Shown piece by piece: positions 29,817-38,958 of a DNA stretch of 64,000 bases. Made by a program: the position numbers and the translations under genes. A model generated the notes under the pieces. That model made no database searches. It was not told where the DNA came from and worked only from the letters and a program-made list of their open reading frames with translations. The stretch's first letter is position 1. Each line of letters starts with the position of its first letter. Source of the stretch: Gracilaria domingensis (taxonomy: Eukaryota; Rhodophyta; Florideophyceae; Gracilariales; Gracilariaceae); contig VCMS01000025.1 in the NCBI GenBank assembly GCA_022539475.1, forward strand, positions 409,894-473,893, given 5' to 3'.

Positions 29817-32800
29817 ATGGCCGGACAAAACTCGGACGTTGAAACGCGTCCTGCAGCAGAAAAAGCGCTCTCCTCACCACATGAGGGGCAACCAGAAGAC
29901 CAAAATATTACCACCTCAACTGGCAAGAAATCAGGGAAACGGACGCTGCGATTTTCAGACGATGTTTGTGAAAAGGTCTGTGAATCCCCTAAACACGCAA
30001 AGGCAGAGGAATCTGATGAGGAAGTGAAGGAAAACCTGGATGAAGATGAGCAATGCTCATCAAGGAATATTCCGTACCCGCTAAACAACGGACTTGGCGG
30101 GGAAACAAGACCAGGGTCGTCTGGTGAAATCCCGTGGAATGTCTCTTCCGGCAACTCCGCACAAAGTCTTCCTTCTGGAGGCAGTGGCGCCTTCTCCGGC
30201 AACCAAACCCCTGGACTACATTCATCTGGGAACAATTTCTCACAAGCACATTCCGCATACCAGCCAACTGGTGTGGATCTGTACGATTCTCCTAGTTTGG
30301 CATCACCATATTCCAGCATGGCAATGGGTCGAAAGTATCTCCAGATCCCTACGTCTGAGTACTATACTCCGGGGGTTGCGACACCGAGCGCATTGCATGC
30401 GTCAGTGAGGCCGGACGCGAGCTCGTCGCAACCCCTTAGCCAACATTCTCCGACGTACTCTGATGGAATACCGCAGTCCAAAACGCCCCCAATCTCTCAG
30501 CACTCGATTTCATACCCTCAAGGGCCATATTCATCTAACCCTACGCATGAGTCAGCAGAAAAGCCGACTACACAACTTCGACCACAGCCAACTGCCTTGC
30601 CTGAAGCCGTGATTCCTTTGTACTCATCACCAACTCCTTCGAAAAGCTCGACTGAAACTCATAGCTCAGCGACCCAGTTATCATTGCCTTCCCACTCGTT
30701 GTATTCTGGGGAACCATATACACCCCAAAGCGATTCTTTTTCACCGCGATTATACGCAGGAAGTCAAGAGTCCAGTAATCAATACGCATCAAATGACAAC
30801 CCTCTCCCTCCGGGCTATCCCTCCGGCCCCAAAGTGCCGAAGGCGAAGTCTAAACCCTCCAAGAACCCAATCATGCGACCGGAATCTCAGATATATGCTC
30901 CTCAGGGCTCTATGGGCGTTCCGCATCCGTCTTCATCAGGAAGTGGCTCATACCTCCCTTCCAATGGTTATCCACTGGATTCAAAGATTCAGGGGGTATC
31001 CGAAGCGATAAAGTACATGACACCGAATATGTCAATGTCAAAGCGTCCACTTGCTTTTGTTCCACAAACAAGTATGTCAGGGAGCAAACCTCTAGCTTAC
31101 GTTCGACCATCAAACTCATCTACCAGTGAATGGAATGGCTCGCAGGTGGAATCCACAGGCCAAGACGGTCGACATTCTTTACCGTCCTATCTTCATCAAA
31201 ATCCGAGCTATGCATATCAACATCACGGCTCGACAAACCATAGCTTGCCGCCGCAGAAATTATCTGGGGCGCAAGGGAAGATTGAGCCACACTATTACGC
31301 CGTGCAGTCCACGTCCCCTGCATACTTTTCTAAGCAACCCACAGCGCCTAATGATTATCTCGGAGTGCAGGGGCTGTCTGAACCTCCTCGTCTGCAGCTC
31401 GGGTCTCAAAATTCATCTCATCCGATACCATCAGGATATGTTCAGGGTCTACAGACCCCATCGTATGGGACCCATGGGAATCCAGCTCAGGAGAACAACC
31501 CCTCCCCTTATGATTTGAGCAGTAACAGTCGTCCATCGCAGTCATTTCCTTTGCAAGCTGCTCATCCTCCCCATCTTGGTTTACCGATCAACGGGGATCA
31601 AACTCCAGTCATTCCACGACCTCCTCCGAATCCCACGTACAGCCCCAACCCGACGTCGTTATTAGACAATAGAATAACCCCGTCATCTTCGTTTGCTTCT
31701 AATGCATCGGCCTCTCTAAGCAGACTGAACTCGATTGGTAGTCAAGTTCCGAATATCTCGCAGCAAAGTGGTCAAGAGGTATTCCAGATTCCTTCAAATG
31801 TTGGACTTCAACCGAGTGAAGGCTACGATCAAGAGCCTATGCACCATGGGTCGCAGAGTAACCTATATCTCTCTAAACAACACGGAAACCAGGGACAGAA
31901 TTCTCTTAGCCAAGCAACTGCTGCAAAAGCATTCGTTCCAGGATTTAAATCGTCAAAGTTACATGCTTCGCAGCAGAACCAAGTTTCCTACGAAATGAAT
32001 CCCCTTCAATCGGGCGTTTCCGCATACCAGCAGAACCATTTACCTGGGCAGGCAGTTGGCTTAACCCCTGCGGCTAATGTATTGGCTCCAGCATACCAAG
32101 ATGGTAGCCCAGCCACGGGTGTACAATATTTGAAGAATATACCCCCGGTTAGTTACGGTGGTTCACTGCCTCAGCAACACAATCTTCATTCGGGAGGAGA
32201 TGGACTCCTACCAGCATCAAGTCAACCTGGTATGGCCGCATCAAACAGTCAAATACCTAATGTAGCGGTATCATCGCATCTTGGTAGTTCAAACTACGGG
32301 AAGCCTTATGAATCTAACCCTCAGAGTGCCATAGCTCCTGGAACGCCTGGTTTGTCACAACATGCTCGGCCGAATCCCTACCATATCGGAAGCACAAGTA
32401 TCCCTCCTGCACAGGGTGCAAATCAATATGCTTCTACAAACCAGTATGGCAGGCCGTCAACACCTGGGACAGTTGCAAGCGCTCATGTTTCTCATCCAGT
32501 TTCTTCTGGTCAGCAGAACATTGCATATGATCATCTAGGACAAGCTCAACCAGCTTTGCATTATCCGCCCGCGAATCAACCGCAAGGGGGAAGATTGTCA
32601 TATCCCGCTTCTGGTCCAAGCAGTTACGCCAGCCCTGCGAATACCCCGTTAGGAGTTCCAAACATGGTCCCACCGTCTAGCAATTTGTCTCATGGTAGAA
32701 TCTCGCCTACTATGCAAGGGATTTCGCCTCTGCCACATCCGTTTACTGGTGTCAATGGTTCTCTTCCTCTTAGCAGTGTTACTCAGTCTCCTGTTCCACC

Positions 32801-32954
32801 CGGAATAACTATACCGCCAAGACCGGGTCTGGGGTTGGGTGGACGGCCTCAAGGTTATGGTAGTACGGCGCAGTCCAACGAGGTGTACGAACAGTATCTA
32901 AAGGTGCTGAATGGCATGGGAACTTTAGGTATTGACAACGCAGGTCGAATGTAA
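29817..32954 (+). CDS. Large intrinsically disordered Ser/Pro/Gln/Tyr-rich protein
   Basis: The 1045-residue single-exon frame starts at the ATG at 29817 (MAGQNSDVETRP). Almost the whole chain is low complexity, rich in Ser, Pro, Gln, Gly, Tyr and Asn. Recurring phrases include SYPQGPYSS, PSYGTHG and QNSLSQ, a prion-like composition seen in condensate-forming RNA-binding or transcription coactivator proteins. Two short parts differ. Near residue 45, KSGKRTLRFSDDV resembles an RVxF-type protein phosphatase 1 docking motif. The last ~25 residues (SNEVYEQYLKVLNGMGTLG) could form a helix and may be the conserved interaction site. No folded domain was recognised. A long uninterrupted frame with normal codon use argues that it is a real gene. 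Confidence 0.75.
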   Translation: MAGQNSDVETRPAAEKALSSPHEGQPEDQNITTSTGKKSGKRTLRFSDDVCEKVCESPKHAKAEESDEEVKENLDEDEQCSSRNIPYPLNNGLGGETRPGSSGEIPWNVSSGNSAQSLPSGGSGAFSGNQTPGLHSSGNNFSQAHSAYQPTGVDLYDSPSLASPYSSMAMGRKYLQIPTSEYYTPGVATPSALHASVRPDASSSQPLSQHSPTYSDGIPQSKTPPISQHSISYPQGPYSSNPTHESAEKPTTQLRPQPTALPEAVIPLYSSPTPSKSSTETHSSATQLSLPSHSLYSGEPYTPQSDSFSPRLYAGSQESSNQYASNDNPLPPGYPSGPKVPKAKSKPSKNPIMRPESQIYAPQGSMGVPHPSSSGSGSYLPSNGYPLDSKIQGVSEAIKYMTPNMSMSKRPLAFVPQTSMSGSKPLAYVRPSNSSTSEWNGSQVESTGQDGRHSLPSYLHQNPSYAYQHHGSTNHSLPPQKLSGAQGKIEPHYYAVQSTSPAYFSKQPTAPNDYLGVQGLSEPPRLQLGSQNSSHPIPSGYVQGLQTPSYGTHGNPAQENNPSPYDLSSNSRPSQSFPLQAAHPPHLGLPINGDQTPVIPRPPPNPTYSPNPTSLLDNRITPSSSFASNASASLSRLNSIGSQVPNISQQSGQEVFQIPSNVGLQPSEGYDQEPMHHGSQSNLYLSKQHGNQGQNSLSQATAAKAFVPGFKSSKLHASQQNQVSYEMNPLQSGVSAYQQNHLPGQAVGLTPAANVLAPAYQDGSPATGVQYLKNIPPVSYGGSLPQQHNLHSGGDGLLPASSQPGMAASNSQIPNVAVSSHLGSSNYGKPYESNPQSAIAPGTPGLSQHARPNPYHIGSTSIPPAQGANQYASTNQYGRPSTPGTVASAHVSHPVSSGQQNIAYDHLGQAQPALHYPPANQPQGGRLSYPASGPSSYASPANTPLGVPNMVPPSSNLSHGRISPTMQGISPLPHPFTGVNGSLPLSSVTQSPVPPGITIPPRPGLGLGGRPQGYGSTAQSNEVYEQYLKVLNGMGTLGIDNAGRM

Positions 32955-33110
32955 AAGATATCGTAATGAAGGGCAGGATTTAGAGTTCGGTGGCATCCTG
33001 CCCCTGGAGTTGTAGGTGAGATGTGAGGTTTTGTTAGGCACACACTTTATCATTTTTGTTGACTTTCTGAAAGCTTACAAACTGTGACGTTTCGTATCTT
33101 TACTCTCAGG

Positions 33111-33924
33111 TTATCCGAAGTAGTCGGGCTCGTTTCCCTTGATCCACTTGATGTTACACCCAATAGACGGCATCATGGATTCTTCGGGATACTGCTTCCC
33201 CTCAACCATGAGATCAACTGCTTCTCGAATGGTCTTGCCCGTTATAGGCCTTCCATTACCCGGCCGAGAGTCATCAATCTGGCCCCTGCGACAGATGGCG
33301 ACGACAAGTCTCTTAAGTTAGTTCAACCGAATGAAGGAGTGATGTAGTGCAATATGTAGAAACGTACCTATAGGAAAGTGTCATATCTCTGTCAAACAGA
33401 AAGATGTCGGGCGTACATGCCGCACGGTACGCCTTTGCAACTTCCTGCGTCTCATCGAACAAATACTGAAAGGTATTGAACTTTGTAGAAGCCATGTTGG
33501 CCATTTCGTCTGGGGCGTCAGCAGGGTACTTCTTGACATCATTGCTTGAAATTCCAACCATTCCTACGCCTTTGGCTTTGAAGTCACGTCCGAGAGCTGC
33601 CAGCTCGTCTTGTAAATGAATAACAAATGGACAGTGATTGCAGATGAAGACTACCAGTAAGCCATACTCACCCTTTACATCGGCAAGAGACAGTCTCTTC
33701 CCTGTAAGAGGCTCCTGCAGTGTGAAGTCCGGGGCCTTGGTGCCCAAAGGAAGCATAGTCGAAGGTGTGACAACCATTGTAAGTAGCGATCTTGAAAGGA
33801 AGCTTCGACGTGATTGATAGACAAAGAAACTGCGTGGTGGATTCCTCGGGCTTGTATAAATACGAGCACAGCGAGATGGAAAAAAAGATGGTGAGTACGT
33901 CGGAGCGAAGTTCAGAAGTCTCAT
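33111..33924 (-). CDS. Thioredoxin-fold redoxin (AhpC/TSA-like), organelle-targeted
   Basis: Two-exon gene: exon 1 33924-33368, an 82-bp intron (33367-33286, GTACGT...GCAG), exon 2 33285-33111, giving 243 residues. The join restores the family phrase SYRGQIDDSRPGNGRPITG across the splice. Core features: APDFTLQEPLTGKRLSLADV, the active-site-like CNHCPF (CxxCP), GVGMVGISSNDV, and DETQEVAKAYRAACTPDIFLFD. The C-terminus is PSIGCNIKWIKGNEP. This matches a bacterial/cyanobacterial thioredoxin-family protein of about 190 residues. The extra ~48 residues in front (RLLNFAPTYSPSFFPSRCAR and onward, Arg/Ser/Pro-rich) look like a plastid or mitochondrial transit peptide, with the ancestral start near MVVTPST. 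Possibly an organellar peroxidase or thiol oxidoreductase; substrate unknown. Confidence 0.88.
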
Positions 33925-34376
33925 GATGATAAAGCCAATAATCGAAGTCGTCTGTAGAAATATATGTAGTATACTACCAAGATAAGCAGCCAATTAGATT
34001 TAGATGTGTATCGTAAAGAACTACTAGTGGTGGGCGGCTCGTTTTCCACCAACGGTAGTGCGACTTTCCAGAATGTGGAGTGTAGCGCATACAACAGTAC
34101 GGACGGCATCTACGACGATGCTCGTACCGTCGTATCTCGAGCTGTTTGGATTGAAAGCTTTGCTGCGCTCTTTCTGGTCGTGACAGGAAGGGGGATAATA
34201 AAGCCCGCGTAACCCCTTGTTTGAGTACGTCGACAGTAAGTACAGTTGTATCCTCTTAGATACCCACAAAGTTTAACGGCATTGGGGAGTTTCATGTCCA
34301 CGTTGTGAATGCCACACAGGAAACTGTTTCCTGAGTCAAGAGCGGCATCGCTTCCTGACCACATAATTTGTGAGGC

Positions 34377-34440
34377 TGATACTCGCAGTCTCGTAACAGA
34401 ACTCCTAGCCAGGAGTTACGTTACGAGACTGCGAGTATCA
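34377..34440. repeat. 64-nt near-perfect hairpin
   Basis: Two perfectly complementary 21-nt arms (34377-34397 and 34420-34440, the left one starting TGATACTCGC) enclose a second inverted repeat, AACTCCT-AGCC-AGGAGTT at 34400-34417. Only a 2-nt mismatch (AG/AC) separates the inner and outer stems. The total stem is 28 bp. It could be an extruding palindrome, a miniature inverted-repeat element or a precursor of small RNA. Flanks show no obvious target duplication. Confidence 0.9.
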
Positions 34441-34880
34441 TCTTCGCAGAGTTCAAGTATATTCCTTGTGGAGTTATTACTGTGCTATAATAGCGGAAAC
34501 CCTTCATAAGCACATTATGACATTTGCCATTGAACTGCAAACGTGTTGCACCTCTGGTAGGCTGGTTGAGAAGAAGAGATGCACTATCAACCCCATAACC
34601 CTGCTCCTCATTTATAGAAAGAAACGACGTAGACAGTAGGTACCTTGTATGTTGCACTCGTCCGTTTATCCATCCTGTGGCTTCGTACATACAGCTAAGA
34701 CATTGGGGGGCGAAATGGCATGAGAGTTAAGAAGAGCCCGGAAGTTTCGCGGCGGAACACTTTGTTTTGTTGGTGCCCTCTAGCCAACGTGCCAAGGAAA
34801 CGTGAAATACATGCATTAGCACGGTGATGTGCCAATGTTGGTAAGAGAATATCCTCATCAGGTCTATGCTTTCTATTGTT

Positions 34881-34906
34881 AGAGAACTACCTGTAGGTAG
34901 TTCTCT
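34881..34906. repeat. 26-bp palindrome with 2-nt centre
   Basis: AGAGAACTACCT, GT, then AGGTAGTTCTCT; the arms are exact, and extension outward continues with one mismatch (TTAG versus CTTAAG). Confidence 0.85.
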
Positions 34907-35378
34907 TAAGCCCTGTAATTTAAGGCTACTGTCCGAATCAAAGAAGATGTTGCGCAGTGATAGAAGGGCTCAAGCACGGAATCCAAACCTAAAGTTTGTT
35001 GAGTATCTTTACACCAAGACGCAATATGGGAGCCACAAGCTTGAAAGCAGCACATTGCTCTTACTTGCGAAAGACTTCATACGTCGTGGCCTAACTCATG
35101 GTTGATGATGACATGATAGACTGCCGCATTAAGATGAACGATACGTAGTTTTGGCGCGCTCGTGTGTGGGAAAGTTACTTTGGAGAAAATCGCACAGCCA
35201 GCAAGCATGCTAGCTGCATGCATCGGGGTAGGCGCCAGAAACAGAGCATGGGAGTACGGTAAAATTGAATGCACATCACCTGTATGCATGCCTTGTGGAA
35301 ACCATAAGGCAGTGAGGAAAAGTAATGTACAAACCAAAGCGAGGAAAATGGATGAAAGGTCAGAAACGAACAACATCA

Positions 35379-35985
35379 TTATTGATGGGCATCCGTCGGT
35401 GAAGAATCAAGCGTTTCTTCATCGTCGTCAGACTCTGAGGAAAGCTTGGAGGTGACACCTGAATCAATATCGGCTAGTGTAGATTGGGTTTTCATAAGCA
35501 TTTCCAGTAATTCCGGTCTTAGCAACGATGCAGGCAAAGCAGTGATAATCTGCTTGGCTTCGTCAAAAGAGTACCAACCCCTTGCTCTCTTTTTCCTTTC
35601 TTTCCATTGCTTGTTATCGCTGGAGTACTCCGTAGTAACGAACAAGACCCACATCTTCTGTTTTACTTTGGTGCCTCGTTTTATACTCCACACTCCTAGT
35701 TTCGGACCCAAGTCGCCTGCGACACCAGCCTCTTCTCGCGTTTCACGTGCTGCAGCCTGTTTTTGAGTTTCGTACGACTCGACCGTGCCTTTTGGAAAAA
35801 GCCAGATTTCGGGGGTCCACCGCGACTGAACAAGCATGACTTCCCATTCGTCAGACTGCTGTTTGCGCCGAACCGGTACACATCCAGCCTGTGTTTGACA
35901 CAAAAACAGAGGTTACGAACTGGTTAGCGACAGACCAACGAACTGCTGTGCAAGGTCTCCGGGTATACATTACCTTTTTCACCAT
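35379..35985 (-). CDS. Nudix hydrolase, diphosphoinositol-polyphosphate phosphohydrolase-like
   Basis: This Nudix enzyme of 173 residues is most like the DIPP/Aps1 group, which hydrolyses diphosphoinositol polyphosphates and dinucleoside polyphosphates. The long frame has no ATG of its own. A 12-base first exon (35985-35974, MVKK) joins through an 85-bp intron (35973-35889, GTAATG...ACAG) to exon 2 (35888-35379), which begins AGCVPVRR, the conserved first strand. The Nudix box is complete: GTVESYETQKQAAARETREE followed by AGV, with all GX5EX7REUXEEXGU positions filled. It is preceded by RWTPEIWLFPKG, and KKRARGWYSFDEAKQII follows. The C-terminus is an acidic Ser-rich tail. Substrate choice between the two classes cannot be read from sequence. 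Confidence 0.87.
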
Positions 35986-36474
35986 GACGTTAACGCAGCC
36001 GCTCTCCGCGACTGGGGCTGGAGGCGGTAGAGTTGCGAAATCCGCTCAACTAGGGCGCTAAACGGCGTGGAGGGCGGAGGTCGTCTCCAATTTGGAGCGG
36101 GTGAGCATCGGACGATGAATCATCAGGAGGAGGATGGTACGCGATTGATGCGCTTTTCTATTCATGGACGTTGTTGTACTTCGCACGTGCGGTCGCGCCG
36201 TCCACGTGGCCACGCGCGCGTGCTGCGCCGACGCCAATGCCGGTGTCAGGAGAGCCGATTTGCGGCGTGCGGAATGAACAACTGGCCCAGCTGAGCTGGG
36301 ACGCGACGTCATTTGTTTTGCTGAGCGTGTCGAGCGCGACACTCCGCGGAAACAACAATTAGTCGCCGCTCCCCCACAACTCCGACCCCCCGCCTTCTTC
36401 TCCGCTCGCGCTGGGCGTCCTTAGCCTCTCTGCTTCGACGTTTTACGCTCTTTGTGGCGTAATAGCTCCTTAAA
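35986..36474. promoter_or_regulatory. Nudix-TM9SF divergent spacer with C-rich leader
   Basis: 490 bp separate the divergent starts. The 110 bases before the TM9SF ATG contain sense-strand C-runs (GCTCCCCCACAACTCCGACC), a pattern seen in other leaders in this window. Confidence 0.4.
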
Positions 36475-38355
36475 ATGCGTCTATTCACGCGCGTTTTCGT
36501 CGCTCTTGCGTTCGCTTCTTGCGCGGTTGCGTTTTACTTGCCGGGAATTGCGCCCACAGAGTATGAAGAAGCCGCGCCTATGACCATTCTGGCTAACAAG
36601 CTGGTGTCTACCAAGAATGTCATGCCGTACGATTACTATACCCTCCCCGTTTGCGCCCCCAAGGATCCGAAGAAGAGTCGTCGCTTGTCCTTGGGACAGG
36701 TGCTCATGGGAGAGCGCGCCGAGTCCACCACCTACGATGTCTCAATGCGACTTGATGAGAGTTGTAAGGTGCTCTGCACTAAGGACTACGACGCAAAGGA
36801 CATCAAGCTTCTTAATGATCGTATCACCGACGACTACAATGTTCGTCTCAATCTCGACAACTTGCCTGTCATTGTACGAGGCACAAATGATCTCAATGAG
36901 GATGTCTTTCAGCTAGGTTATCCCATTGGTCAGAAGGAAGGCAAGACCCCGTGTCTGTTCAATCACCTCAAGTTTACAATCCAGTACCATAAGCCAACTG
37001 GACCCATCTACAACGCTAACAATGAGGTATTCCGCGTCGTCGGCTTCGAGGTGCAACCCATGTCTGTCGAGCACAGGAAGGATGGTGATGGTCAGATTAC
37101 CACATGTCCTGTCAATGGCTCCATAGCTCCAGCCTGCCTCAGTGGCAATTCCGCCACAGTCACATACACATATGACGTGGAGTTTAAGGAATCTACCTTG
37201 CAATGGGCTACACGTTGGGATCCTTTGCTCAAAGCAAACCCGGAACTGAAGCAGATCCAATGGTTCTCTATCATCAACTCTCTCATGATTTCTCTCTTCC
37301 TTACTGCAATGGTCGCCATGATTCTGCTGAGAACTGTGTATCTCGATTTCGCGCGATACAATAACATTGATGACGAAGAGGAGATTCAGGAGGAGTCTGG
37401 ATGGAAGCTGATTCATGGCGACGTTTTCCGCCCACCAGCATTCAGTGGACTTCTGTCTGTCTTGGTTGGCTCTGGCGCCCAGATGCTTGCTATGACCGGT
37501 GTCACTCTCGTATTTGCCTTGCTTGGCTTTTTGTCGCCGTCATTCCGAGGTGGTTTGCTGACCACTATGTTGTCGCTTTGGGTTCTATCCAGTGCCATTT
37601 GCGGTTATTACTCAGCGCGTATTTATTCTGGTCTTGGTGGCACCAACAAGAAGAGTGTCACTCTAGGCTCAGCATTCTTGTTTTCGGGATCTGCCTTTGT
37701 GGTATTCTTCGCGCTTAATTTCTTACTATGGGTGAGCGGGTCGACGGGTGCTGTGCCGTTTACCACCTTGTTGCTGATTTTACTCATGTGGTTTGGTATT
37801 TCTGTTCCTCTTAATGTTGTCGGTGCGTTTGTTGGATACAAGCAAAAGGCCTATGAATTCCCTGTCCGTACCAACCAAATACCGCGTGAGATCCCCAATT
37901 CGTCCACCTTCTCAAATGTGCTGTTTGGATTTTTCTCCGGAATCTTGCCGTTTGGTGTGGTTTTCATGGAACTGGTTTTCATTCTCAACAGTATCTGGCT
38001 TAACGAAATCTTCTACTTTTTTGGCTTCCTCGGAGCTGTATTCCTGATTCTTGTGGTCACATGCGCAGAAGTTAGCATCGTGCTCACGTATTTGCAACTA
38101 TCGAAAGAGTCGTATCACTGGTGGTGGCCGGCATTCATTTCCACAGCTTCCTCTGGTTTGTACGTCTTCGGATACAGTCTGGTATTCCTTTTCTCGCAAC
38201 GAGGACTGGAAGGTATTCATGTGGTAAGCACTCTGGTATACGCCGGTTACATGCTACTGGGATCTCTCATGTTCGCACTGGGGACAGGATGCATAGGCTT
38301 TTTGTCGTCATTTGCGTTTGTTAGAAAGATCTATGCAAGCGTACATATCGATTAG
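36475..38355 (+). CDS. Nonaspanin TM9SF family protein, paralogue 1
   Basis: Nine-pass membrane protein of the Golgi/endosome that helps sort transmembrane cargo. It has 626 residues in one exon. The signal peptide MRLFTRVFVALAFASCAVA is followed at once by the family's mature start FYLPGIAPTEYEE. A lumenal domain of ~240 residues includes DYYTLPVCAP, LGQVLMGERAESTTYDV and RWDPLL. The first internal membrane helix starts near residue 266, and then WKLIHGDVFRPP introduces the block of eight further helices with GSGAQMLAM, FPVRTNQIPREIP and ILPFGVVFMELVFI. It ends RKIYASVHID, where the COPI-type KxD/E retention signal would be expected, but the key Lys is His. It lies in tandem with paralogue 2, 600 bp downstream. 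Confidence 0.95.
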   Translation: MRLFTRVFVALAFASCAVAFYLPGIAPTEYEEAAPMTILANKLVSTKNVMPYDYYTLPVCAPKDPKKSRRLSLGQVLMGERAESTTYDVSMRLDESCKVLCTKDYDAKDIKLLNDRITDDYNVRLNLDNLPVIVRGTNDLNEDVFQLGYPIGQKEGKTPCLFNHLKFTIQYHKPTGPIYNANNEVFRVVGFEVQPMSVEHRKDGDGQITTCPVNGSIAPACLSGNSATVTYTYDVEFKESTLQWATRWDPLLKANPELKQIQWFSIINSLMISLFLTAMVAMILLRTVYLDFARYNNIDDEEEIQEESGWKLIHGDVFRPPAFSGLLSVLVGSGAQMLAMTGVTLVFALLGFLSPSFRGGLLTTMLSLWVLSSAICGYYSARIYSGLGGTNKKSVTLGSAFLFSGSAFVVFFALNFLLWVSGSTGAVPFTTLLLILLMWFGISVPLNVVGAFVGYKQKAYEFPVRTNQIPREIPNSSTFSNVLFGFFSGILPFGVVFMELVFILNSIWLNEIFYFFGFLGAVFLILVVTCAEVSIVLTYLQLSKESYHWWWPAFISTASSGLYVFGYSLVFLFSQRGLEGIHVVSTLVYAGYMLLGSLMFALGTGCIGFLSSFAFVRKIYASVHID

Positions 38356-38958
38356 GTTTGAGATTTAACTTTCGCTGGGGTTGTGATGTGGGTGTGGCGT
38401 AGTACATATTGTGGGACCTCTCATTGCGAATTGCATGTAATGTAAACTTCTTAAGAGCGAGTTTAGATCAGGCCGAGGCGAATTGAGGGCCAACAAGCGC
38501 TGAATCCCTCGAACGCTCATTATCAGCACTTGAGGTGACAGGCCGATATTGAGCGTCGGTGGCGCCTGTGCACCACGGAGAAGATTTCAATGCGCCTGTC
38601 GGGGGCGACATAGTGGAACACGCCCGCGATGGCACGGTGATTGTCGCCGCCGTTGTCGTCGATGGGAACTGCTGTCGGGCCGACGCTTCAAGCGCACTTT
38701 TGGCAGCGTGAAAATGATGATTAGATGCTAGCTGTTGCGGGCGTGTTTTGCGGGACGTGCGTGCTCACTGCAGCCACGCGCCACGCAGCCCTGGGCCACG
38801 CAGTGCGTGCTGTATCCGCACTCACGACTGGATACCCGCCTCCCCCGTTTACCATTTGTACCTGACACCGCGAGAGACCTGCCGCCCAGGTGCGGTCTGA
38901 CTGCCTGCGTCGTTCCCACTTCCGTTGTTTCCCTCTCTTCACCTCACTCAGCCCCAAC
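38356..38958. other. Spacer between tandem TM9SF genes
   Basis: No gene is seen. The stretch contains the promoter and a pyrimidine-rich leader of paralogue 2. Confidence 0.4.

Larger units (their letters stand above)
33925..35378. other. 1.4-kb spacer rich in inverted repeats
   Basis: No gene is recognised. A minus-strand frame at 34690-34421 and a plus-strand frame at 34866-35105 lack domain signal. It contains two strong hairpins, listed separately. Confidence 0.4.
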
